This document shows, in pieces, positions 1 to 11,118 of a stretch of DNA of 64,000 bases. The notes beneath the pieces are model-generated. The model was not told the DNA's origin, searched no databases, and saw only the letters and a program-made list of their open reading frames with translations. The stretch is from Phaseolus vulgaris (lineage: Eukaryota; Streptophyta; Magnoliopsida; Fabales; Fabaceae), in contig NC_023753.2 of assembly GCF_000499845.2 (NCBI RefSeq), positions 26,070,202 to 26,134,201 of the forward strand, written 5' to 3'. Within the stretch, counting starts at the first letter, position 1. Every line of letters starts with the position of its first letter. The position numbers were made by a program, and so were the translations under genes.

Positions 1-19
1 GGAGATGAAAGAATGGAAC

Positions 20-53
20 CTTTGCAGGTAATGACTTGTCCTTGAGTAGCCAT
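20..53 (-). CDS. ADH3: First exon of class III alcohol dehydrogenase (GSNOR / S-(hydroxymethyl)glutathione dehydrogenase), partial
   Basis: Read on the minus strand, an ATG at 53-51 opens MATQGQVITCK and is followed by a splice donor (CAAAG|GTTCCA, intron from base 19). That N-terminus is the highly conserved start of plant class III alcohol dehydrogenase, a cytosolic zinc enzyme that oxidises S-(hydroxymethyl)glutathione and reduces S-nitrosoglutathione. The exon ends in phase 1, just where the next family residue (Ala) would be completed. Everything downstream lies left of the window. The bases from 54 rightwards are therefore its 5' UTR and promoter. Only 11 residues are visible, so the call rests on the motif and the splice phase; no other family I know shares this start. 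Confidence 0.7.
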
Positions 54-216
54 GGAGGAGAAGAAGAGGAGTTGAGATTAATTGGATGAAAGAAACAGGC
101 TGAGCTATCGTCACTGACGCCGCCTATGATACGAGGTATCAGATTGTTTGTACGAGGTTGATATAGTCAGATACTGACAGTGGGGCCACTCTGGAATTAT
201 TTTTTTACTATTCTTC

Positions 217-262
<46 letters not shown>

Positions 263-638
263 TGTATTAACCAATATTAAAAAATTCAAATATTTTCAAA
301 AGTAAATTTTAATAACTTTATTAAAAATGAGGTTAAATATTTTTTTTATCAGGTAGTATAAAGCAAAAATGATTTTTTTTTCTTAGACATTCTGGATATT
401 GTTAAGAAAACTACAAATATCTTATAAATATCCAGAATATTTAAAATTTGTATTAGGACGAAAAGTAATTTTATGCAAAAATAAAAGATATATTTAATTT
501 GGTATGTAAGTTCATTTATATGATTTAAAAAATATCAGTTCCGTTAATTGGTTAAATTTATCTAAATTTTAAAATTAAAGAATATAAATATTTTTACTGC
601 TTTATATACTTTATAAAATATAATATATAAAATTTAAG
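54..638. promoter_or_regulatory. Upstream region of the ADH3-like gene; AT-rich, with TA microsatellite
   Basis: This is the 5' flank of the minus-strand ADH3-like exon. It contains a perfect (TA)n run of about 19 units at 222-260, roughly 170-210 bases upstream of the ATG. Beyond 260 it is AT-rich with no recognisable coding. An imperfect inverted repeat built on TCTGGATATT and AATATCCAGA lies around 390-440. The region ends at the target site of the Ty3/gypsy insertion. Confidence 0.5.
222..260. repeat. (TA)n microsatellite
   Basis: Uninterrupted alternating TA run in the promoter-side flank of the ADH3-like gene; probably length-polymorphic. Confidence 0.95.
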
Positions 639-643
639 AATTA

Positions 644-1119
644 TGTACACTCACCAGACATTACCGAGGCTTGGTTTTATTGACGAGCTAACCGAGTTCT
701 CCACGGTTGTGCAGGTCGACTAACACATTTAATCCATTAACGCTCAAATCAAGGTCAGTAAAGCTAAACTGTCATTAAGAATTAGGTAATACGCTCCTAA
801 GTGTAATCCACTTTACTAATTCGACCCAATAAGGTAAGTTTATTAAAATAATATAAATAGCGCACATTCCAATAACAATGTACGTCACTATCACTGTACA
901 TCCCCGAGTGCCGAATACTCTCTTTTTTGACCTGAGTGTCGGAGTGTCTTCTGCAAGTACCCCCCTCGTTTGGCATTCACCTGAAACGGAGAGATCGAGA
1001 CCCAAAGAGTAGCATCGAGACCAGAAAGATCACAACGAAGCTCTGGCAACCTGCCCGAAGGAAAGAAGAAGATGAAGACATTCAATAGTTCTCTAGGTCC
1101 CATCTCCCTAGCAGGAACA
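644..1119 (+). repeat. 5' LTR of the gypsy element
   Basis: Starts TGTACAC and ends GGAACA. It aligns along its length with 6902-7382. A TATA-like AATATAAATAG near 850-860, also present in the 3' LTR near 7121-7130, marks the likely element promoter. Its left border abuts the AATTA target copy. Confidence 0.93.
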
Positions 1120-1121
1120 AT

Positions 1122-1140
1122 TGGCGCCCAACATGGGACC
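1122..1140 (+). other. Primer-binding site
   Basis: TGGCGCCCAACATGGGACC begins two bases after the 5' LTR. The TGGCGCC start is the usual tRNA 3'-end complement seen in plant gypsy elements. The priming tRNA was not determined. Confidence 0.8.
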
Positions 1141-1169
1141 GAGAGAAACTAAGTGAAAAGAGAAAGTAG

Positions 1170-2650
1170 ATGGTCTCAACCAGAAGCATGGAAAGGATGA
1201 CTGAAGCCGATCAGGCAATGTTGCTGCTGTCTCTATAGAGAGAAATGACCGAGATGAGGAGGAAGACCGAAGAAGCCACCCAAGAAGAACGAATAAGAGA
1301 TGTAGGCTCTCCGAAGGAAGAATGAAGAGATGAAGAAGAAACTGATGGAGGGAGGACCATCTGCTGGACCGACTAATGTTGTCGGCAGGTCCTACATCTC
1401 CCCTCCCAACCTGAGATTGGTGGAGGAGACGAGGGACAAGGTCCCCACCCATGAGATGGATAGTGAATCTTGACTCAACAAGTCGGCCAGGACGACTGTC
1501 ACAGTGGACTCGGCTCGCCGACACCCCTTTACCAATGTTATCATTGAAGTTCCACTACCGGACAAGTGGAAAGGTTTCAATAGAGATCGGTACGACGAAT
1601 CTACTAACTCGGGTGAGCATATGAATGTCTACACTACCCACATGAGTCTCTACACCTCAGACGACACAGTCCTATGCCGAGTGTTCCCTACATCTCTGAA
1701 GGGAGCAACCCTTAACTGGTTTACCAAGCTCCCACCCAATTCCATTGACAGCTTCGCCACACTTGTGGTGAAGTTTGAGACTCAGTTTGCTACCAGTAGG
1801 CCGCATCACCTAACCTCTATCGCCCTGATAGGCATCCTCCAGGAGAAGGAAGAGTCGCTCAAAACCTTCGTCGACAGATTCAGCAAGGTGGACATGAGCA
1901 TCCAAAACCTTAGCCCGGATATGGCTATGCACCATATGTTGACAGCCCTGCGACCTGGACCATTTGCTGATAATTTGTGTATGCAGCTAGCCACCAACCT
2001 GGACGAACTCAGGAAGAGAGTTGTTAAGTTCATGCAGCTGTAGGAACTTAGGGAGTTCCGCAATCAGGCCCGTGCCGAGGCCAGCGGAGAGAAGAGCAAA
2101 GATAAAAAGATCGCCAAGGCCGATCTGACAAATGTGGTGACAGACGTAGAGATAACCGAGGAGAGCGGCGAAGCCGGTTCTTGAGATATACCCCCTGACT
2201 ATAGAGAAGGGAAGAATCCTGGATGAGGCACTCAGTGCCGAGCTAATTCCTCCACCCAGGAAGGTGGCCAGTTCGAACAACGTTGATCGAAGGAAACAAC
2301 GTCGGTATCATCAGAACAGCGGGCATTCCACTGAGGAATGCCAAACTTTGAAGGACAAGATTGAGGAACTCATTCAAGTTAGACATTCCTCATCGGTTCG
2401 TCAGAGGCGGCCGAGATACAAGGAACTCCCCTTACAGAGATGAGCCCTCTAAGAGAAGACGATCACCTCCGCGAACCAAAGACGACCGAGATCGCAGGGA
2501 AGATTGCCGGTCCCGAAGAGATGATCCTCCTCGCGACGCCAATAGAAGGGGCAACCAAAAGTTCATTAATACCATAGCCAGCGGAGGAAGCACATGTGAA
2601 TGCGGTGTCATTCCGACTAAGGATGACACCCATCACCTTTACAGATAATG
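1170..2650 (+). pseudogene. gag pseudogene of the gypsy element
   Basis: The ATG at 1170 opens a gag N-terminus (MVSTRSMERMTEADQ) that meets a stop near 1237. A long intact block at 1504-2043 (179 codons) carries the Retrotrans_gag core: ATLNWFTKLPPNSI, then FETQF and a LSPDMAMHHMLTALRPG segment. It ends in TAG where a CAG (Gln) codon is likely ancestral. Reading resumes after the stop, and near 2310-2380 there is a zinc-knuckle-like SGHSTEECQTLKDKIEEL, then an Arg-rich tail to about 2650. Gag would package element RNA. The reading is broken in at least three places. Confidence 0.85.
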
Positions 2651-2685
2651 ATTTCAAGAGGGTGGACTACCAGTAGGACGACCCA

Positions 2686-5600
2686 ATGGTGATATCAATT
2701 GATATAGACCGATTCACTATCAGAAAGACGCTCATGGATCAAGGTAACTCAGTAGATATCCTCTACTGGAAGATGTTCAAGGCCATGAGAATACCCAAGG
2801 CCGAGATGGTGCCTTACGATGACCATATAGTCGGCTTCTTAGGAGAGAGGGTGGGTACTAAGGGCTACATTGAGCTCTACACCACCTTCGATAAGGAGTA
2901 AAGCTGCAAGACTATAAAGATCCAGTATTTGGTAATCGCACCAATACCTTTTATAACATCTTCCTCGGACGACTGTTCATCAACCGGTTGATGACGACCG
3001 TATCAACACCTCACTTGGCAATAAAGTTTCCCTCACCTACGAGGGATATTCTCACGGTCCACGTTGACCAGAAGAAGGCAAGGGAATGTTATGCTGAAAG
3101 CCTCAGAGTGGAGCCTCTGAGGAACCATTGCTCTCCCAAAAAAAAGTCCTCTCGAATGGACCGCTCGCCCCGAGAGGCTCAACCGATGTCGGTTGGACCA
3201 ACTGTCGCATTGGTGGATCTTGACCCTCGAGCGACCGAGGATAGGCTGGAAGCTAGGGAAGAGCTGCGAAGAGTGTCCCTTCTGGATGAGGAGCGAAATA
3301 TCGCTATTGGAATGGCCATGGAGGCAGCCGAGGCCGAGATATTGCATGTCACGCTTAAGAAGAATGTAGACTTGTTTGTGTGGACACCATCTGATATGCT
3401 AGGCGTAAGCCCACATATAATTACACATAGGCTATCAGTGTTCAAAGAAGTACGACCGATCGCCCAAAAGAACAAAGATTACGGTGATGAGAAGCGCCTA
3501 GTAGCAAAAGCAGAAGCCGAGAAGCTTTTATCGGCCGGATTTATACACGAAGCCCGGTACACGACTTGGTTGGCCAATGTCTTCTTGGTTACCAAGCCGA
3601 ACGATAACTAGAGGATGTGCGTCGACTACAGAAACCTCAACAGCGTCTGCCCGAAAGACTCCTACCCCCTATCTAACATCAACAGGCTAGTGGATGGGGC
3701 GGCCGACCATAAGATCCTTACCTTCCTAAACGCTTACTCTAGGTATAACTAGATAAGTATGCACCCCAAGAATAAAGAGAAGACAACCTTTATGATGGTC
3801 GATGCCAACTACTATTATGAGGTCATGCCTTTCAGCCTCAAGAACGCAGAGCAACCTACCAACGCCTGATGGACAAGATCTTCCGAGGGTTGATCGGTCG
3901 GTGTGTAGAGGTGTACGTGGACGATATCGTCGTGAAGTCCGACTCCTTTGACCAATATGTGGAGGACCTCGAGGAGGTATTCAAAGCCTTAAGGGGGATT
4001 AATATGAAGCTCAACCCCGAGAAGTGAACATTCGAAGTTGAGGGAGGGAAGTTGTTAGGTTTTATGTTGACCCATAGAGGGATAGAGGCTAATCTCGACA
4101 AATGTCGAGCCATCGTCGATATGAGAAGTCCGAAGAACATCAAGGAGGTACAACAACTCCTAAGGTGCCTGACAATTCTCTCCAAGTTCGTCTCCTAGCT
4201 GGCTGAACGAACAAAGCCGATGGTGCAACTACTTCGGAAGGCAGCCAAATTCATCTTGGATGACATATGCGAGGAAATCTTTAACCAACTGAAGGATTTT
4301 CTAACATCTTCGTCGGTCAGCCAAAAGGCAAGGGCCAATGAACCCATCCTGGTATATTTGACGGTCTTGGAGGAGGCGATCAGTGTCGTGTTGGTATAGG
4401 AAGTCGAAGGCGAAGAACGACCGATATACTTCGTTAGTTGGACGCTCCATGCGGCCGAAACGAAGTACCAGATGATTGAAAAGGTGGCTCTCGCCCTAGT
4501 CCTGACAGCAAGACGAATGCGCCCTTACTTCCAAAACCATTCCATCACGGTAAGGACCGACTACCCCATCTTTAAAATTTTATCTAAACCGATATTGCAG
4601 GACGAATGATAGGATGGTCGGTCGAGCTTTCCAAATTCGACATCTGGTATCAACCGAGAGGGGCCATCAAATCCAGTGCCTGGTCGACTTCTCGGCAGAG
4701 CTCACTTCGCTGCCACACTTGTCGACCGGATGGACACTCTATGTGGATGGCTCCTCCAACAAGACAACATGTGGAGCAAGAATCGTCCTAGAAGGACCGG
4801 GCGACCTCCTTCTGGAGCAAGTGCTCCAGTTCGGATTCAAGGTAACCAACAACCAGGTCGAGTACGAGGCCTTGCTCACTGGGTTAAACTTAGCCTACGA
4901 CATGGAAGCACACGAGGTTATGTACAAAAGCGACTCTCGGGTTATGGTTGGTCAGATCAAGGGAGAGTTCAAGGTGAAAGAACCTCTCCTACAACGATAC
5001 TATCACGCTGCCCGAAACAACATCGCCCGTTTCCACAAGGCACTTGTGGAACACATACCGAGGCAAGAAAATAAAATGGTCGACGCCTTATTTCGGCTAT
5101 CGGTTACGAAGAAGAAGAGCCACCAATGATCAGTCATACAAATATGACTAAGACACCCCAGCGTGCCAGAAGCAGAATGCCTAGCAACAACCGAAACCAA
5201 AACCGATAGCTAGATGACCCCAATCACCAGTACCTCGAGCACGACATATGCAAGCCAGAAGAAGAAAATACAATGAAACAACAGTGTGCTCTGTACACCA
5301 TGATAAATGAAAATCTATACTGAAGAGGCTACTCAGCCCCCCTGCTGAAGTGCATTACCAACGACCAAGTCGAGTATGTCCTTACCGAGATACACGAGGG
5401 AGTGTGCGGTAACCATTCGGGGGCACGAACCTTGGCTGCTAAGGTCCTCAGAGCGGGCTACTATTGGTCGACCGTCCAAGGAGACTGTGCTGAGTACGTG
5501 AAGAAATGCGCCAAATGCGAAGAGTTCGACCCCCTCCATCATGTTAAACCATAAATGTTACACAGCCTCATCTCCCCATGGTCGTTCGCTATCTGGGGAA

Positions 5601-6261
5601 TGGACATCATCGACCCCTTCGCACCAGGAAAGGGGTAAACCAAGTTCCTCCTTCTTAGAGTCGACTACTTTACGAAATGGATCGAGGCCGAACCATTCGC
5701 ATCCATCTCGGCCAAGAATGTTTAAAACTTTGTGTGGCGAAGCATCGTGTGTCGGATCGGCATACCGAACGCGATGATAACTGATAATGGTCGACAATTC
5801 ATTTACCAAGGATTGCAGTCCTTCTACGCCGACCTTGGCACAAATCAATCACAGCTTCGATTGAGCATCCACAAACCAACGGACAAGTCGAGGCAGCAAA
5901 CAAAGTCATTCTGAACAAGCTGAAGAAACGCCTCGGCAAGGCGAATGGTCGATGGATAAAAGAAGTGATAGAAGTCCTATGGGCATACAGATGCATCCCC
6001 CAGACAACCACACAAGAAACACCATACAACCTAACATATGGCACCGAGGCAATGATCCCGGTCGAGGTGGGCGAACCCACCATCCGAAGGCAAATGTTCA
6101 ACCTCACCCTAAATGAGGAGAGCCTAGCGGTCAACCTCAATTTGGTAAGCGAGCTTCGTGACAAGAGCAAGATCCGAGAGATCGCATGCAAACTTCGAGC
6201 GTCAAGACGCTACAACACCAAAGTCCGACCAAGAAGTTTCCAGAAGGGAGACCTCGTGTAG
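2686..6261 (+). pseudogene. pol pseudogene (protease, RT, RNase H, integrase)
   Basis: The protease segment at 2686-2901 has LMDQGNSVDILYW, with DQG at the catalytic D-S/T-G position. The RT spans about 3430-4190: RMCVDYRNLNSVCPKDSYPL near 3614 and YVDDIVVKS at 3914-3940. RNase H lies at about 4725-5110 (YVDGSSNKTTCGA, NNQVEYEALL, DALFRL). Integrase spans about 5380-6261, with an HHCC finger (HEGVCGNH, CAKCEEF), core motifs near 5597 (GMDIID) and 5780 (TDNGRQF), and the C-terminal TPYNLTYGTEAMIPVE region. In-frame stops include TAG at 3609, 3750, 4397 and 6259; frameshifts occur within the integrase. Non-functional. Confidence 0.9.
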
Positions 6262-6534
6262 AGGATGTGAAGCGACGCAAGAAGAAACGAAGGGAAGTTC
6301 TCATCCAACTAGGAGGGACCTTTCCAAGTCCGAGAAGTCGCAAAGAGGAGAGCTTATCATTTAGAATGACTTTCGGAAAAAATTGTACCAAGGACGTGGA
6401 ATGTCACACACCTTAAATTTTATTATAGCTGAAAGAAATAAAATTACGCACTCTTTCCTCACCCAACCGGGAAGGTTTTAACGAGGCATTTCTCAAATTA
6501 CTATTGCTCACTCCTTGAAGACTCAGTTCAGTCT

Positions 6535-6790
6535 GGATAAAGCCCTAACCGACATACCCTGCCGATACCACTCAACTTGGTTTGGTCTGGACGTACCCTT
6601 AACTGACATACCCTCCCAATACCTCACACTCGGTTTGGTTTGGATGAAGCCCTAACCGACACACCCTGTCGATGCCGCTCAACTTGGTTTGGTCTGGACG
6701 TAGCCTTAACCGGCATACCCTGTACATACCTCACACTCGGTTCGGTCTGGGTGGAGCTCTAACCGGCATACCCTATCAACGCCGCCTGAG
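6535..6790 (+). repeat. Tandem repeats of about 62 bp in the 3' non-coding part of the gypsy element
   Basis: Four units carry the phrase CTAACCGACATACCCTG with variants, alternating with CTTGGTTTGGTCTGGACGTA or CTCGGTTTGGTTTGGATGAA. This gives a dimer period near 124 bp. The array lies between integrase and the 3' LTR, a position where Tat-like elements often carry such arrays. Confidence 0.85.
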
Positions 6791-6901
6791 GTCATGTCAC
6801 CCCTCAGGAAGTCCAACAGTCACTCGCCAAATGAGGACTGACCGACGATCAACACTTCAAAGACTCATCGGATACATCCATCCTCGAGCCTGGCGGGCAA
6901 G

Positions 6902-7382
6902 TGTACTGGTATGGACCGATCGGACATTACCAAGGCTCGGTCTCCTTGACCGAGCTGACCGAGCCCTGCACGGTCGTGCAGGTCGACCGACACATTTAAT
7001 CCATTAACGCTCAAACCAATGACAGTAAAACTAAATTGTCACTAAAAACTAGGTAATATGCTCCTAAGTGTGATCCACTCCATTGATCCGGTGCAATAAG
7101 GTAAGTCCATTAAAATAACATAAATAGCGTACATTCCAAGAACAAGGTACGTAATTATCACTGTAACCCCCGAGTACCGAATACTCCTTTTTCTGACTTG
7201 AGCGTCAGAGTGTCTTCTGCAGGTACCTCCCATTTGGCATTCACCTGAAACGGAGAGACCGAGACCCGAAGGAGTAGCATTAAGACCAGAAGGATCACAA
7301 TGAAGCTCTGACAACCTACCCAAAAGAAGAGAGAAGACGAAGATATTCAATAGTATTTAGGTGCATCTTTCTAACACTAACA
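6902..7382 (+). repeat. 3' LTR of the gypsy element
   Basis: Starts TGTACTGG and ends CTAACA, followed at 7383 by the second AATTA target copy. Collinear with 644-1119. Confidence 0.93.
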
Positions 7383-7387
7383 AATTA

Positions 7388-9281
7388 AAATTTTCATATA
7401 ATAGATAATAAAATAGAGAGTTAAAATTGTCAAATCAGGTTTTTTTAATTAGATTTCAAATTTTTAGATTTTAATATATTGTTTTCATTAGTTTTATAAT
7501 TTCCAACTTTTCATATAATACACAATTAATAAAAAAATTTAATTTAATATTATATTTATAATTAAGTCGTTTTTTTTTCTCTTTTATGGTTTGTTGGTTT
7601 AATTAGCCACCACGAATTTGGTGGCTCAGGTTATATGTCGATTAAATTTAATTTTAACCCATTATAAAAAAAATAAAAATTCAATCTTAGAAAATTCTAA
7701 TCTATAATAGAATAAATTGGCTCACATATTTAAATATGTTTTGATGGTTCTAATAATATGTCAATATCACCAATCAAGAGTATAATAATGTTTTTAATCT
7801 TACATAATGATTATTAACTCTAGCATTTAGATCATCAAATAGTTATAAATAAGTTAATGTTGACCATTCAGTTACGGATTAATATATAATAAATATATAA
7901 AAGTATATCATACTCTCATAACATCATCATATTTAATTATAAATTAATATATATATATATAATATTTTAAAAAAATTTAAATAATCTATCCTAAAAATCA
8001 TATTTTTCGTATTTGTATTTGTAATTGTTATTTTTTTTTTTTGCAATTTTATGGCGTATTTGTTTGATTTCTTTCAAGAAAAAATTGATAAAAAAAGAGA
8101 ATGAATATTTCACAAATTGTTAAAAAAATTGTATATTATTTTTCATTCATATAATAAATTTTAATATAAAATGGGAGTTTTAAAAAATCAATAATGAAAT
8201 TATAACATTTCATTGAATACTCGGAGATAAAACAGATATTTTAATATTATTTTTATCTAAGCGAAAAAAAGATAAGCATTTTCTACTTTTCTACATTTAT
8301 TATAAATAAAACAATAAAATAAAAGCAAGAGAGAGAAAAATAATTAGAAAATAGGAGCATTTTTAGGAGTAAAACTTGACTACAATGCGAGAAATAAAAT
8401 CAATTATAAAAGAAAGTTGCGGGATAAAAATGTCTAAAAAAACATGTTTTGGTGTGTTTATTTCTGATTTCATATTTTTTGTTTTTGATGTATTTTATGG
8501 TTTAGTGTTTTTAGTTTCTCCTAATTTGGAACCTAAATTATCATATACTTGTAGTATTTTTGAGATTGTTTTTTTTTATGTGAAATCTTGCATTTGTGAT
8601 TGTATGTGACCTTTTTTTAGTGAAACTAGGAGAAACAATTGCTTTTCTTTTTCTTTAAAATTGTTTGTTTTAGTATCAATGATAAGAAAATTAAGAAGAC
8701 TTTTATGTTAATGGTATATTATTAATTTAATTCTTTCTCTTTAGTGTGTCTTTTTTGATAGATATAGTTTTTTTTAGTTAAATATATTTTCATATTGTAT
8801 TATAATACAAAATTGATTTTCCTCTAATCCAAACATGATGTAATATGAAATTATTGGAATGAATTATTAATAGTAAATAAACAACGTTAATTTTTCAAAT
8901 TATAACATGTATTATATTATAATATTTATGTCGGTCATGAGTTATTATTCACACCAACGCGAAGATTCACGGATTAAATCCAATTTTAACTTAATTTTTT
9001 ATTTAAAATAATTTTTTTATATAATTTTAAATATTAAGTTATATTAATTATAAATATGAAGTATAATATTTATAATTAATATAAATATAATTATAATTGT
9101 AAATATTAGTTATAATATTTAATAGTAATTATAATATTAGTTATAGTATTAATATTATATTTAATTATATTATACCATTGTAACTCTGAGTCCAATTATA
9201 ATATTTATTATAAATACTAATTGTAATTATAAAATCCCGTTTTAATATAAACAAAAAAAATATTATAATATCCATAAAGTT
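7388..9281. other. AT-rich non-coding spacer
   Basis: No supported gene. A 77-codon open frame at 8376-8609 shows no recognisable domain. The stretch 8990-9240 is almost pure A/T, with repeated ATAATATTTATAATTA-like words. Part of it may belong to the copia relic that becomes readable from 9282. Confidence 0.5.
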
Positions 9282-9610
9282 TGTAACAACAAGAGGCATC
9301 ATGCTTATGACTTCCATGGCGAGTGCTTGTAAGTGGCTTAGTGGGATCATTAGATGCATTAGTGATGCTATAATCAAAATTATCATTATGAGTCATAAAA
9401 GAACCAATAGCCTTATGATTCACAATAGAACGAATCATAGTTTTATGAGTTCCTTTTGACTAACCATAGATAAGAGTTTTTTAATGTTAGGAAGTGGATT
9501 GTTGTTTATGATTTAGGTGATAAGACTCTCATGATAAATAACATGATCGACACTTGTAAGAAATTCAAACTACAGTCGTCACCAATAGATGATAACTAAG
9601 TGTCCATTTG
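9282..9610 (-). pseudogene. Ty1/copia gag relic, C-terminal half
   Basis: Minus-strand translation gives EFLTSVDHVIYHESLIT, then NNNPLPNIKKLLSMVSQKE, and further on HGSHKHDASCCYKLYGY. These match in order the copia gag pattern: FL.GL(D/N)..Y...R.QIL, then (M/N)PLP.I.K..S.V.Q.E, then a CCHC knuckle ending CYKLHGYP. The first cysteines of the knuckle are lost, and stops and frameshifts interrupt the frame. The N-terminal half of what is probably the same gag lies at 14600-14841, so about 5 kb of later insertions separates them. Confidence 0.6.
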
Positions 9611-9635
9611 AAGATTCCATGTAAGGCCAACTTAA

Positions 9636-10934
9636 CACTAATTCATCATTCATATTTAAATTGATTTAATTGAAGTATTTTAATATGAATCAAATCGACG
9701 TGAAATTTAAAATTTATTTAATTTAGTGTCGATTAATTTGATGTTAAATAAAATATATTCTTAATATTAATTTATTTTGTTTTGATTTGATCGACACTAA
9801 TAACATTAACTTAAAAAAAAAGAGTTTATCGTAAAACGTCTTCATCTTTAAGAAAATAAAATAGAAAAAAAAACTTGTAGTGGATGAAGGAGATGATTGT
9901 GAGAAGATTTATTTAGAAAGTGAGAGAGAAAAATTGTAATTGAGGAGATTTGTCATATTTAAATATGAGTTTTTGGATTGGAAATAATATACGATTCTTA
10001 TTCGTTGTAAAGAAGGCACACAAATTAATGAAATATAAAATAACGTTGACTATTAAAGACATTATATTAGGGTCAACTTATTCGGCTCTAACTTAAATAA
10101 ATAATAAGATAAAAAAAAATTGTTGGTTTAACTTATGCTATCTTAAATAAAATCAGCATCAACTTGGTCAATATTAACTTCATTTGTTTGTAATATTTAT
10201 TGATGGTGGCCTAATACTAACATAAATATTTCTACTTATTAAAAAGATTAAAATTAGTTAGTATTGTCTTAGAGTTGGTTAGGTTGAATTTATAAGAATC
10301 CAACATTAAGCGGACTCAATTACAGCTAAGTCAACATTAATACTAATATTTATTTATAAAAAGAAGTTAAAAATAATTAGCGTCGGCTTAGAGTTGGATA
10401 AGTCAACTCTATTAGCCTCCAATATTAAGTTAACTCTATTAGTGTCAATGTTAATCCAACACTAATTAATAAGTGTCTAATTTCAGTAATATTTCATATT
10501 AAAATATAGGCACTTATGAGGATTTATTGCTAATTTACATATAAAATAATCCCTAATTTATGAATTTATACCTTTTTACATTTTTTATGATCTTTATTTG
10601 AATAAGAGTATTTTATTCCCAAATTTGGTGTTAATTGCAGATTTCTAAGGAAGATTGGAGATTTGGATTAAAGATGAATGATTTGAGCTAAAAAGATAAA
10701 GATAGAAGGTCCCAGAATGGATAAGTCAACTCTATTAGCCTCCAATATTAAGTTAACTCTATTAGTGTCAATGTTAATCCAACACTAATACCAATATTTA
10801 TCTATTGAAAAAATTTAAAAGTAGTTAGCATCGATTTAGAGTCGACTAAGTTGACTCTATTAACATTCAACATTAAGTTAACTCTATGTCGACACTAAAA
10901 CAAATATTTGTTTATATAAAAAAGTTAAAATTAA
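9636..10934. repeat. Repeat-rich block with a degenerate ~127-bp unit (CACTA-like?)
   Basis: From about 10040 a unit of about 127 bp recurs in degenerate form. It is built around TTAGAGTTGGATAAGTCAACTCTATTA, CCAACATTAAG and CACTAATACCAATATTTAT. The related words GTCGATTAATTTGATGTTA and GATCGACACTAAT occur at 9720-9810. The block is interrupted at 10935 by a LINE and resumes at about 14500. CTTGTAGTG (9874-9882) and TTTTCTTGTGGTG (14615-14627) resemble the right-hand ends of CACTA transposons, whose subterminal regions are repetitive. No matching left end or 3-bp target duplication was found, so the CACTA assignment is only a suggestion. Confidence 0.45.
10396..10789 (+). repeat. Exact 71-bp direct repeat flanking a 252-bp unrelated segment
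   Basis: 10396-10466 and 10719-10789 are identical over 71 bases, although neighbouring units of the same repeat family are well diverged. Between them, 10467-10718 has no repeat-family words and looks like filler or LTR-like sequence. Confidence 0.9.
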
Positions 10935-11118
10935 TTTTTTTATCGGTAATAAACAATAAATGAATATGAATCACTTTAGGGGTGATTCAACCCTTATACA
11001 AGAACTCATCCATAATCTTCATCACAAGACTTACTCCAAAGTCTGCCAAAACAGAACTCTCCTAGCTAACCAGAGGAAGACATCTAGGGGAAACAATCAA
11101 ACAGCTTGAATGAATACG

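Larger units (their letters stand above)
644..7382 (+). mobile_element. Ty3/gypsy LTR retrotransposon, complete outline but decayed
   Basis: Two direct LTRs (644-1119 and 6902-7382) begin TG and end CA. They are flanked by a perfect 5-bp target duplication, AATTA, at 639-643 and 7383-7387. A primer-binding site follows the 5' LTR. The internal order is gag, protease, reverse transcriptase, RNase H, integrase, which is the Ty3/gypsy order. Domain wording (zinc-knuckle segment SGHSTEECQTLKD, RT motif YVDDIVVKS) resembles the plant Tat-like branch. Many in-frame stops and frameshifts interrupt gag and pol, so it cannot be autonomous. The LTRs differ by roughly one base in eight or nine by eye, which implies an old insertion. 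The 3' non-coding part holds a tandem array. No clear polypurine tract is seen before 6902. Confidence 0.95.

Noticed and set aside
1108..1524. 138-codon minus-strand open frame
   Set aside because: Antisense to the gypsy leader and gag; low-complexity Leu/Ser composition and no domain.
8376..8609. 77-codon open frame in AT-rich spacer
   Set aside because: Phe/Ile/Val-rich as expected of AT-rich DNA; no recognisable motif or splice context.
9551..9565. CACTTGTAAGAAATT as the left end of a CACTA element
   Set aside because: The bases read through as copia gag (EFLTSVD) on the minus strand and no 3-bp duplication matches the right end.
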